From Acidobacteriota bacterium (GTDB taxonomy: Bacteria; Acidobacteriota; Blastocatellia; RBC074), in the NCBI GenBank assembly GCA_017991275.1, contig JAGNMH010000263.1:1-7388 (forward strand): DNA of 7,388 bases, in the 5' to 3' direction. This document shows, piece by piece, positions 1 to 6,434 of this stretch (position 1 is the stretch's first letter; every line of letters begins with the position of its first letter). A program made the position numbers and the translations under genes. The notes under the pieces are model-generated. The model did not search any database, was not told the DNA's origin, and was given only the letters and a program-made list of their open reading frames with translations.

Positions 1-681
1 AGCCTGGGCCTGATTCAGTTCGTGAGTGGCTCGTTTTTCAATTTCCTGCACCTTTTGTTCAGCCAGACGGCGCAACTCGATTTCTTTGCGTGCCGCTTCT
101 TCAGCCAGACGGCGGCGCTCTTCTGATTCACGAGCTTTGTTTTCTGCGACAATCAATGCAGCTCGAATTTGGTCGTTGGCATTTTGCGTTGGGGCGGTTC
201 CAGAGGGGGCTTCAGTCGTTTGTATGCCGACTCCACAGAACGAACAGCTTGTGCGTCCCGTTGCCACTTCGCACAGAAGCGTTTGGCAGAAATGCTTTTT
301 GGGTGTCGAGTGCGGAAATTGATGGCAACCGGCACAGGCCGGTTGAGGCGCTCCCCAATCCAACACGCCATGATGTTTTCGCAAGGTCGGATCATCGTAA
401 TCCACCATCGTCACGGCGCAATTGTCGCAGGCGTAGGCTCGCGGATTTAAGGAACTCAGGCAAAAAATGCATTCTTTCAGCGAAACGTCGGCGCGGTTTT
501 TATCCCAAGCGATAAAAGTTTGGCAGTTGCAGCAATAAACCCAGGCGCCTTCGGCAGGGAAGTTGTTGCTTAGTGTGTGTGCTTCAGAGCCTTCGCGGCA
601 AACCACCGTCCGGCTTGTGCGCGGCATTGGAAAGTTCGCTTGATGTTCGAGGCAGTGAATTTTGACAATGTCAGCTAGCAT
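1..681 (-). CDS. Zinc-ribbon / coiled-coil protein of unknown function, 3' end outside window
   Basis: An open frame of 227 codons runs from an ATG at 681 to the window edge with no stop, so the C-terminus is missing. The N-terminal ~150 residues are rich in Cys and His. Five CxxC pairs are visible: C50/C53 (in a YCCNC run), C71/C74, C85/C88, C116/C119 and C146/C149, plus C10, C28, C132 and C137. This looks like several treble-clef or zinc-ribbon knuckles. A Ser/Thr/Pro/Gln-rich linker (about 155-167) leads to a highly charged Glu/Arg/Ala helix from about 168 to the edge, in which RRLAE occurs twice, 14 residues (two heptads) apart, as in a coiled coil. No signal peptide or membrane segment is seen. 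The ATG has no clear ribosome binding site. A TTG 66 bases upstream, with GAGGA ahead of it, is an alternative start, but the ATG gives the more natural N-terminus. The gene follows coxM by 78 bases and may be cotranscribed. Metal binding is inferred from the cysteines; the role is unknown. Confidence 0.8.
   Translation of the reverse strand, partial: MLADIVKIHCLEHQANFPMPRTSRTVVCREGSEAHTLSNNFPAEGAWVYCCNCQTFIAWDKNRADVSLKECIFCLSSLNPRAYACDNCAVTMVDYDDPTLRKHHGVLDWGAPQPACAGCHQFPHSTPKKHFCQTLLCEVATGRTSCSFCGVGIQTTEAPSGTAPTQNANDQIRAALIVAENKARESEERRRLAEEAARKEIELRRLAEQKVQEIEKRATHELNQAQA
58..114. repeat. Two 15-base direct copies encoding a repeated coiled-coil motif
   Basis: The 15 bases TTCAGCCAGACGGCG occur at 58-72 and again at 100-114, exactly 42 bases apart. 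On the minus strand they encode the two RRLAE motifs of the coiled-coil tail. The 14-codon spacing equals two heptads, so this is an internal duplication of a helical repeat rather than a mobile element. Confidence 0.6.
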
Positions 682-689
682 TTTGTGTT

Positions 690-753
690 GGAGTTGGGAG
701 ATGGCGGGATAGGAGTTGAGAGTTTTGCAGTTACCGGCTCCCAACTTCTATCC
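690..753. repeat. Intergenic repeat island with three GRAGTTGRGAG units and an inverted repeat
   Basis: An 11-base unit (consensus GRAGTTGRGAG) occurs at 690-700 and 712-722 in direct orientation, 22 bases apart, and inverted at 738-748. The arms 707-722 and 738-753 match as an inverted repeat at 14 of 16 positions around a 15-base loop. The first unit can also pair perfectly over 9 bases (692-700 with 738-746), so two hairpins compete. The island fills most of the gap between the coxM-like stop and the start of the zinc-ribbon gene. No T-run follows on the minus strand, so it is not a standard intrinsic terminator. It resembles short dispersed repeats seen between genes in several bacteria; its function is unknown. 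Confidence 0.6.
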
Positions 754-759
754 TCGGTT

Positions 760-1623
760 TTAAGCTCTTGCGGCGGCGGCCATTACAGCACGTTTAGCGT
801 ATACGCGAGCAAGATGGCGGCGGTAATCGCCAGAAGCATGAATGTCTTCCATTGCGTCATCCGCTTCGGCGTCGGCCTTGGCAGAGGCAGCGCTGATGGC
901 TGCTTCATCCAAGGTTTTACCGCGAAGCTCGTCTTCGACAGAAATGGCGCGAAAGGCTTTAGGAGCAAGCCCTGTCACGCCGATACTGACGGATTCACAT
1001 TTGCCATTGGCGACTTTCAATTGCGCGGCCACGCCGACGACGGCGAAGCCAGAAGCTGATTGCGGCACTTTTAGATAAACAGCCGCAGCCGGTTGAGCCG
1101 GTTTGGCGACGCGAATTTCGGTGACGATTTCGTCTGATTCGACGGCGCTGGTCATCAAGTCCAGGAAGAAATCAGAGGCTTTGATTGCCCGCGAACCTTT
1201 GCTAGATCGCGCGACGATTTCTGCGTCCAGAGCCAGAATCGCCGCAGGCCAATCTGCCGCCGGGTCAGCGTGAGCCAAACTGCCGCCAATTGTGCCTCGG
1301 TTACGAACTTGTTGGTCGCCGATCTGCGCGGCTGTTTCAACCAACAGCGGGCAATGCGTTTTCAGTTCAGAGTTGGCTGCGATTTCAGCATGAGTTGCGT
1401 TGGCTCCGATGCTGATCGTCGAGCCGTCAACTTTGATTGCTTTCAATTCCGCGATGCGCCCGATGTCAATGACGACTCCCGGTGAAGCCAGTCGCAGCTT
1501 TAATACCGGAATCAGGCTGTGACCGCCGGAAAGAATCTTGGCGTCTTCACCGTGCTGGTCGAGCAGTGCCAGCGCTTGTTCAATGCTGGCAGGCGCAAAG
1601 TAGTCAAAGTTAGTTGGGATCAT
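760..1623 (-). CDS. coxM: CoxM-like FAD-binding subunit of a molybdenum hydroxylase
   Basis: This 287-residue protein is the medium, flavin-carrying subunit of a CO-dehydrogenase/xanthine-dehydrogenase family enzyme. It would take electrons from the 2Fe-2S subunit and pass them to an external acceptor (quinone or O2). The two FAD pyrophosphate motifs are present: SGGHS at residues 32-36 and TIGG at 111-114. These are the same residue numbers as in Oligotropha CoxM (AGGHS and TIGG), with only Ala32 changed to Ser. The N-terminal FDYFAPASIEQAL and the C-terminal SGDYRRHLARVYAKRAV are typical of the family's FAD domain and C-terminal domain. The length is normal, and no signal peptide is seen, so it is cytoplasmic. 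The ATG at 1623 has GAGGA 6 bases upstream. It lies 20 bases after the peroxidase stop, so it is probably translated from the same message. The symbol marks the family and does not claim CO as substrate. Confidence 0.93.
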   Translation of the reverse strand: MIPTNFDYFAPASIEQALALLDQHGEDAKILSGGHSLIPVLKLRLASPGVVIDIGRIAELKAIKVDGSTISIGANATHAEIAANSELKTHCPLLVETAAQIGDQQVRNRGTIGGSLAHADPAADWPAAILALDAEIVARSSKGSRAIKASDFFLDLMTSAVESDEIVTEIRVAKPAQPAAAVYLKVPQSASGFAVVGVAAQLKVANGKCESVSIGVTGLAPKAFRAISVEDELRGKTLDEAAISAASAKADAEADDAMEDIHASGDYRRHLARVYAKRAVMAAAARA

Positions 1624-1643
1624 TCTTTGTCCTCATATTCAGG

Positions 1644-3320
1644 TTATGCAGTGATCGCCTGTTTAATCAATTCAGCCATGCCGAATTTTCCTTTTGAATT
1701 CTTCAGCTCAGGAGTCCAGCACGGAGCTTGACTCAAGAACGAATGGCTGTCGCCGAGCAGCAGTCCGATGAAGACTTCTGCGACAATGCGACCGCCTACT
1801 TCGCCAAGCCGGGTTGACGTGTCGTCTTTGGTTCTTGGGTTGTTATATGCCTGCTGGGCTTCGGAAAGTATGTAAAACCAAAGTGGGGCTTTCCCGGCGA
1901 AAGATGGACTGACCTGGTCAATCGTCATGTTTCCACGTGAGTCTTCCCTGGTTGCCTTGCCGACTTTTAGCTGAGAGTCCTTAAGCGGTTCAATGCCCAT
2001 AAAACAAGCGACATCCTGGCCTGACGGCAATCCCATGGTTAGTCCGCGGCGCAGGTTTCTTTGAGCCAGGGAAGTGAAAGGCAGGTTTTGTTTTACAAAT
2101 TCCGGCAGCAAAGCCAGCGGATTGACCAACGAAGAATCAACCTTGTAAGCAGGCTGTATGCGTTCAACCCCTTTTTTGGGCTGACCTTTGACGTTCAAAT
2201 CGAAAAAGAGCCGCCAGTCAATGGCGAAGTTCTCAGGGATTTCGCGAAAACCATTCAACCCCTGATTGGTATCAGTCGGGGTGAAAATGAACTGGCGTCC
2301 ATTGATCGGGTCTGCTTCAGTTGGAGGATTGACTCCAAAAGTCTTGTTCAACCGGTAAACCGGGCGAATCATCGAATGACCGAAACGGTAAGCAGCCACC
2401 GAAAATTCGACTGGAATGAACGGCTCGTTTTTCCAATGGAAAAACCGCAGGTCAGGTTTGGCTTCGTGAATCGTTTGCGGCTTATTGGTTGTCGGGCTTT
2501 TTGGTGTCTTGGGATTCAAGTGCGGCAAGATTGAATAGATCGTGTCCCAGCCGACCATTTTCGGCAGGAAGTCGTTGAGAACAACCCATTGGTAATGCCA
2601 GCGCACAGATTGTTGAATTTCTTCAAACGAGCGGGTCGGCCATAGATCAACCAGCGAATTATGAAATCGAAGCATTGTTGAATGCAGTTGCGCAACGATG
2701 ACGTTTTCGTCGTTACGTGGATCGCCAATCAGCGCGCGAGCCGTGCCAGAAGATGATTGATGGCGCGGAAGGTCGCGGACGTTGCCGTCAAAGCTTGCTT
2801 CAACGCCGGTCAATTTGCGGCCTAGTTTGAAGTGTTTGCCGTCGTCTTCGTAAAGGTAAGGTTGATCGCCAGGCCCACGGCCATAAACCGAATCCAGATC
2901 AAAGCGCGGGGTGCGGAAATCTGTTAGTTGATCGGGGTCGTTTTGTTTCACCAGACTGCTAACTGGGTCGAAAGTAATATCGTGATCAATGAACTGTCCC
3001 AGATAAGTAAACCCGGCTGGGATGGCTGGTACGTTTTCCGTTCCCTGATTTTCTTCGGCATCAATCACGGTTTCTATCTCAGCGGTTGGGTTTCCAGCGT
3101 CGTCTGTTTCTGCCTCAGCAATCATCTTTTCCGCTAATTTATCCAGGTCGGCTTCAGGGAATACCGCCGCAGGCAGCGACCTGAACATGCGACCGAACTT
3201 TCCCTCGAATACAGTAGACCTGGGAGTCGCGTCCAGTCCGCGCAATACTCCATGAAATTTCGGACGTTGTGTGGGGGGGCCTTGAGGAGTCTTAGCTGTT
3301 TGTGCGCTTTTTTTGTTCAT
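1644..3320 (-). CDS. Animal-type haem peroxidase (peroxidase-cyclooxygenase superfamily)
   Basis: This 558-residue protein belongs to the superfamily of myeloperoxidase and bacterial peroxicins, which use H2O2 to oxidise halides, thiocyanate or organic donors. The distal site is GQFIDHD at 108-114: Gln109 and His113 match Gln91 and His95 of myeloperoxidase, and Asp112 matches ester-forming Asp94. GDPRNDEN (199-206) supplies the catalytic Arg202 and Glu205, matching Arg239 and ester-forming Glu242. LHSTMLRFHN (212-221) is the expected following helix. The proximal haem ligand is His315 in AYRFGHSMIRPVY. Residues about 66-96 are an acidic insert before the distal motif. The N-terminus is Lys/Gln/Pro-rich with no signal peptide, so a cytoplasmic location is likely. 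The start is fixed by GGAGG 7 bases before the ATG. It sits 46 bases after coxL and 20 before coxM, in the same direction. Sampled GC is lower than coxL's, hinting at separate acquisition. The substrate is unknown. Confidence 0.93.
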   Translation of the reverse strand: MNKKSAQTAKTPQGPPTQRPKFHGVLRGLDATPRSTVFEGKFGRMFRSLPAAVFPEADLDKLAEKMIAEAETDDAGNPTAEIETVIDAEENQGTENVPAIPAGFTYLGQFIDHDITFDPVSSLVKQNDPDQLTDFRTPRFDLDSVYGRGPGDQPYLYEDDGKHFKLGRKLTGVEASFDGNVRDLPRHQSSSGTARALIGDPRNDENVIVAQLHSTMLRFHNSLVDLWPTRSFEEIQQSVRWHYQWVVLNDFLPKMVGWDTIYSILPHLNPKTPKSPTTNKPQTIHEAKPDLRFFHWKNEPFIPVEFSVAAYRFGHSMIRPVYRLNKTFGVNPPTEADPINGRQFIFTPTDTNQGLNGFREIPENFAIDWRLFFDLNVKGQPKKGVERIQPAYKVDSSLVNPLALLPEFVKQNLPFTSLAQRNLRRGLTMGLPSGQDVACFMGIEPLKDSQLKVGKATREDSRGNMTIDQVSPSFAGKAPLWFYILSEAQQAYNNPRTKDDTSTRLGEVGGRIVAEVFIGLLLGDSHSFLSQAPCWTPELKNSKGKFGMAELIKQAITA

Positions 3321-3366
3321 GAAATTGCCTCCAAAAGATAAAGGGATTTTCCTGCCAGCAGGGTTG

Positions 3367-5685
3367 TTAGTTGTTTATCAATCGCCAGAGTTTTTCCGGA
3401 CGCAATGGCAAGTCAATGTGCGTGACGCCGAATGGTGCAAGGGCATCAATCACTGAGTTGGCCGTCGCCGGAGTTGACCCTATGGTTCCGGCTTCGCCGA
3501 CACCTTTGGCCCCAAGCGGGTTCACATCGGTTGGGGTAACCGTGTGATCCAGTTCAAAGAAAGGCAATTGATGAGCTTTCGGCACGGCGTAATCCATCAG
3601 TTCGCCCGTTATCAACTGGCCGTTTTCGTCGTAAACGACTTCTTCAAACAACGCTTGAGCCATGCCTTGTGCGATGCCGCCGTGAACCTGGCCTTGCACA
3701 ATCAACGGATTAATCTGGTTGCCGCAATCGTCCACGGCTATGTAACGCAGAATTTTCACGTCGCCGGTTTCGCGGTCAACTTCCGAAACGCAGATGTGCG
3801 TGCCCGACGGGAAGGTAAAGTTTTTAGGCTCAAAAAAGTGAGTTGCAGTCAGTCCAGGCTCGAAATCTTCAGGCACGTTGCGCGGGATGTAAGCGGCCAG
3901 AGCTACTTCCTGAATCGAAACCGATTTGTCATTCGGAGCGCCGACGAACCGCCCGTCTTCAAAGGTTAAGCTGGCCTCGTCTGTTTGGAGCAAGTGCGCG
4001 GCCAGAGTTTTGGCTTTGGCAACGACTTTTTCGGCAGCTTTGACCAACGCGGCCCCACCGACGGCCAGACCACGCGAACCGAACGTTCCTATGCCGTATT
4101 GCACAATCGAAGTGTCGCCGTGAATGACCAGCACGTCGTTCATATCAATGCCGAGCATGTCGCCGATGATTTGAGCAAATGCTGTTTCTTCGCCCTGGCC
4201 GTGCGGAGAAATTCCGGTCAGCACAGTGACTTTGCCTGTGGGTTCGACGCGAACCGTCGCGCTTTCCCAACCGCCAGCCGGAAGCGCAATCGAAGGCCCC
4301 ATCGCGCAAATTTCAACGTAAGTCGAAACGCCTATGCCGATCAGTCGTCCCTGTTTGCGAGCTTCGGCTTGTTCGGCGCGCAGCTTTTTGTAATCGGCCA
4401 TTGCCAGAGCTTTGTCGAGCGCCTTTTCGTAATCGCCGGAGTCGTAAAATAACCCCGTTGCCGTTGGGAAAGGGAACTCTTCCGGCTTAGGCATGTTTTT
4501 GCGGCGCAACTCGACCGGATCCATTTTCAGTTCCAGTGCGACGCAATCCATCATTCGTTCGACCAGATAAGTGGCTTCAGGGCGACCGGCTCCGCGATAA
4601 GCGTCGGTGGACATTTTGTTGGTGAACACGCCAGTGCAGTTCATCTGAATTGCCGGAATCTTGTAACAGCCCGACAGCATCAATCCTGTCAGCGTAGGAA
4701 TCGCCGGAGTCAAAAGTTGCAGATAAGCTCCCAAGTCAGCCGTCACATTGTAACGAAGTCCAAGTAACGTGCCGTCGTTTTTGACTGCGACTTCGCAAGT
4801 GCCGACCTGAGCGCGTCCGTGAATTGTCGCCTGGAAGTTTTCGCGGCGAGATTCAATCCACTTCACGGGTTTATGCAACTGCATAGAAATCCATCCGAGC
4901 AGCGCTTCTTCAGAGTAAACGTTCAGCTTGCAACCGAATCCGCCGCCGACTTCCGGCGTGATAACGCGCAATCGGTTCTCTGCCATTCCCAGCATGATTG
5001 CCACTTGAGTTCTCATCAGGTGAGGAATTTGGGTCGAAGACCATAACGTCATTTGTTCTTCGCCCGGCAGGTAATGAGCCAGCACGCCGCGCGGCTCCAT
5101 CGAAATCGGAGCCAGCCGTTGGTGGTTCAATTTCTCTTTGACGATTTTGTCGGCTGCGGCAAAAGCTGCGTCAATGTCGCCAGTTCCGGCTTGGTGCGTG
5201 AAGGCGACATTGGTTCCGAACTCTGTGTGAATGACTGGTGATTCGGCGCTGGCGGCGGCTTCGGCGTCGGTGACAACATCCAGCGGGTCGTAATCCACTT
5301 CGATCAAATATGCGGCGTCACGAGCTTTGTATTTATCCGTGGCCACCACAGCCGCAATCGGCTGACCAACAAAAGCGACTTTGCCATCGGCCAGCACCGG
5401 ATATTTCGGCACGTTCAAACCGGGCAGCGCTGCCGCGCAAGGCACGAAGCCGACTTTGCCAGCGACATCGGCTCCGGTGTAAACGGCGACGACTCCGGGC
5501 GAAGCTTTCGCGGGGTCTATGTTGATTGAAACGATTTTGGCGTGCGCGTACTGGCTTCGCAGAATGACGACGTGGAGCGTGTCGGCCAGTTTAATGTCGT
5601 CAACGTAATGGCCGATGCCTTTGACCAGGCGCGGGTCTTCGGTGCGCTTAACTTTCTGTCCAATGTATTTTGCTAAAAATGACAT
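3367..5685 (-). CDS. coxL: CoxL-like molybdopterin-binding large subunit, form II type
   Basis: This 772-residue catalytic subunit belongs to the xanthine oxidase/CO dehydrogenase family and would bind the molybdopterin-cytosine-dinucleotide cofactor. The N-terminal a/b hammerhead domain begins with IGQKVKRTEDPRLVKGIGHYVDD. The cofactor loop GGGFGCK lies at 247-253. The active-site loop AYRGAGR is at 362-368, and the catalytic base is Glu731 in GAKGVGEAGTIG. True aerobic CO dehydrogenases (form I) carry AYRCSFR, whose Cys holds the Mo-Cu bridge. Here Gly365 takes that place, so this is a form II homologue of uncertain substrate (an aldehyde, purine-like or other small molecule is possible; CO is not excluded). 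Length is near normal. The ATG at 5685 is chosen because AAAGGAGG lies 7 bases upstream. A TTG at 5703 would add six residues (KGGAD after the start) that merely translate this ribosome binding site. No signal peptide is seen. Confidence 0.95.
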   Translation of the reverse strand: MSFLAKYIGQKVKRTEDPRLVKGIGHYVDDIKLADTLHVVILRSQYAHAKIVSINIDPAKASPGVVAVYTGADVAGKVGFVPCAAALPGLNVPKYPVLADGKVAFVGQPIAAVVATDKYKARDAAYLIEVDYDPLDVVTDAEAAASAESPVIHTEFGTNVAFTHQAGTGDIDAAFAAADKIVKEKLNHQRLAPISMEPRGVLAHYLPGEEQMTLWSSTQIPHLMRTQVAIMLGMAENRLRVITPEVGGGFGCKLNVYSEEALLGWISMQLHKPVKWIESRRENFQATIHGRAQVGTCEVAVKNDGTLLGLRYNVTADLGAYLQLLTPAIPTLTGLMLSGCYKIPAIQMNCTGVFTNKMSTDAYRGAGRPEATYLVERMMDCVALELKMDPVELRRKNMPKPEEFPFPTATGLFYDSGDYEKALDKALAMADYKKLRAEQAEARKQGRLIGIGVSTYVEICAMGPSIALPAGGWESATVRVEPTGKVTVLTGISPHGQGEETAFAQIIGDMLGIDMNDVLVIHGDTSIVQYGIGTFGSRGLAVGGAALVKAAEKVVAKAKTLAAHLLQTDEASLTFEDGRFVGAPNDKSVSIQEVALAAYIPRNVPEDFEPGLTATHFFEPKNFTFPSGTHICVSEVDRETGDVKILRYIAVDDCGNQINPLIVQGQVHGGIAQGMAQALFEEVVYDENGQLITGELMDYAVPKAHQLPFFELDHTVTPTDVNPLGAKGVGEAGTIGSTPATANSVIDALAPFGVTHIDLPLRPEKLWRLINN

Positions 5686-5692
5686 GTCCGCG

Positions 5693-5700
5693 CCTCCTTT
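5693..5700 (-). promoter_or_regulatory. coxL ribosome binding site overlapping the coxS stop
   Basis: AAAGGAGG on the minus strand begins on the last base of the coxS TGA stop and ends 7 bases before the coxL ATG at 5685. This decides the coxL start against the upstream TTG and suggests that the two subunits are translationally coupled. Confidence 0.85.
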
Positions 5701-6170
5701 CAAGCCTGAGCTTTGAGTTTATCCGCCGCGTATTTCACGGACTCGACGATGTTCTGGTAACCGGTGCAACGACAAAGATTGCCTTCGATGCCGTGGCGGA
5801 TTTCGTCTTCGGTTGGGTTGGGGTTTTCTTTTAGCAGGCCGCAGGCGGCCAGGATCATGCCCGGAGTGCAGTATCCGCATTGCAGGCCATGCTTTTCCCA
5901 GAATCCTTCCTGCACCGGATGAAGCTGACCGTCTTGAGCCAGGCCTTCAATTGTGGTGATTTCCGCGCCGTCTGCTTGCACCGCCAAAATGCAGCAGGAT
6001 TTTGTCGTCTGGCCGTTAATCATCACCGTGCAAGCTCCGCAGATCGAAGTCTCGCAGCCGATGTGCGTGCCGGTCAGACCGACAACGTCACGTATCAGGT
6101 GAACCAGCAGCAAGCGCGGTTCGACATCGGCTTCGCATTTGGTGCCGTTGATCGAAAGAGAAACTTTCAC
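5700..6170 (-). CDS. coxS: CoxS-like 2Fe-2S subunit of a molybdenum hydroxylase
   Basis: This 156-residue small subunit carries two [2Fe-2S] clusters that relay electrons from Mo in the large subunit to FAD in the medium subunit. The plant-ferredoxin-like N-terminal domain has Cys39, Cys44 and Cys47 (GCETSICGACTV) plus Cys59 (KSCC). The helical C-terminal domain has Cys98 and Cys101 (LQCGYCTPGM) plus Cys133 and Cys135 (NLCRCTGY). All eight ligands are intact, and Gln97, next to the Mo site in this family, is kept. Cys60 is an extra adjacent cysteine. The start is a GTG at 6170 with AGGAGG 6 bases upstream. The frame stays open further upstream to 6332, but that extension is Phe/Ser-rich, unlike the family, and would contain the ribosome binding site. 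It is the first gene of the cluster, and coxL begins 14 bases after its stop. Confidence 0.95.
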   Translation of the reverse strand: MKVSLSINGTKCEADVEPRLLLVHLIRDVVGLTGTHIGCETSICGACTVMINGQTTKSCCILAVQADGAEITTIEGLAQDGQLHPVQEGFWEKHGLQCGYCTPGMILAACGLLKENPNPTEDEIRHGIEGNLCRCTGYQNIVESVKYAADKLKAQA

Positions 6171-6176
6171 GCGATT

Positions 6177-6182
6177 CCTCCT
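6177..6182 (-). promoter_or_regulatory. coxS ribosome binding site fixing a GTG start
   Basis: A perfect AGGAGG on the minus strand lies 6 bases before the GTG at 6170. It is the main reason for preferring this non-ATG start over the longer open frame that reaches 6332. Confidence 0.85.
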
Positions 6183-6234
6183 AAACAAAAATAGGGATTG
6201 GCTAAAAGTTAAACAGGCGCAAGAGCGCGTAAAT

Positions 6235-6263
6235 TGTATAAATGATCGAAATTGTTGGGTAAA
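6235..6263 (-). promoter_or_regulatory. Candidate sigma70-type promoter for the cox-like cluster
   Basis: On the minus strand TTTACC (6263-6258) and TATACA (6240-6235) are separated by 17 bases. Each hexamer matches the consensus at 4 of 6 positions. An overlapping TACAAT (6238-6233) is an alternative -10. The site lies about 65 bases before the coxS start and after the upstream gene's terminator, where a promoter is expected. The match is modest and other positions in the spacer are possible. Confidence 0.35.
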
Positions 6264-6355
6264 CGAGAATTGGTCTGTGAATACGACTATTGAGAACGCG
6301 GGCAATCTAACATTAGCGACTGTTGCTTTCAATAAAGATGGCGACGACGGGAGCG

Positions 6356-6394
6356 AAAAAACAACGGGTCAGGGCATTTCTGCCCTGACCCGTT
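6356..6394 (-). terminator. Intrinsic terminator of the upstream gene
   Basis: A perfect 14-bp stem (6363-6376 with 6381-6394, core GGGTCAGGGCA) closes a 4-base loop. On the minus strand it is followed by one spacer base (6362) and then six T residues (6361-6356). It lies about 40 bases after the stop of the gene ending at 6435. The T-run side shows that it mainly serves minus-strand transcription, so it separates that gene from the cox-like cluster. The + side has only a broken T-run. Confidence 0.9.
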
Positions 6395-6434
6395 TAAGTT
6401 TTGGCTTTCGCCATCCGTCAAGCTAATTTTTTGG

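Noticed and set aside
153..395. Minus-strand 80-codon frame
   Set aside because: It lies in another frame inside the zinc-ribbon gene and lacks that gene's motif pattern.
90..515. Plus-strand open frame of 141 codons, with overlapping plus-strand frames at 26-322 and 169-450
   Set aside because: These are antisense to the zinc-ribbon/coiled-coil gene, whose minus-strand frame has clear CxxC and heptad patterns. The plus translations are Arg/Ser/Cys-rich with no family resemblance or good ribosome binding site.
707..753. Intrinsic terminator after the coxM-like gene
   Set aside because: The imperfect hairpin has a 15-base loop and no T-run follows it on the minus strand.
3544..3969. Plus-strand 141-codon frame antisense to coxL, and others at 3985-4452 and 2061-2534
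   Set aside because: They are shadow frames opposite strongly conserved coding sequence, with no recognisable domains.
3367..5685. Calling the enzyme a bona fide carbon monoxide dehydrogenase
   Set aside because: The form I AYRCSFR loop is absent (AYRGAGR instead), and no coxD/E/F-type maturation genes lie in the window.
3367..5703. CoxL-like start at the TTG at 5703
   Set aside because: The added codons are the ribosome binding site itself (AAAGGAGG), and the ATG at 5685 is correctly spaced from it.
6216..6230. Small GCGC-TCTT-GCGC hairpin in the coxS leader
   Set aside because: A stem of only 4-5 pairs is expected by chance and matches no known riboswitch.
5700..6332. Longer CoxS-like protein of 210 residues
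   Set aside because: The extra N-terminal 54 residues are unlike the family, would span the AGGAGG site and candidate promoter, and are unnecessary given the GTG at 6170.
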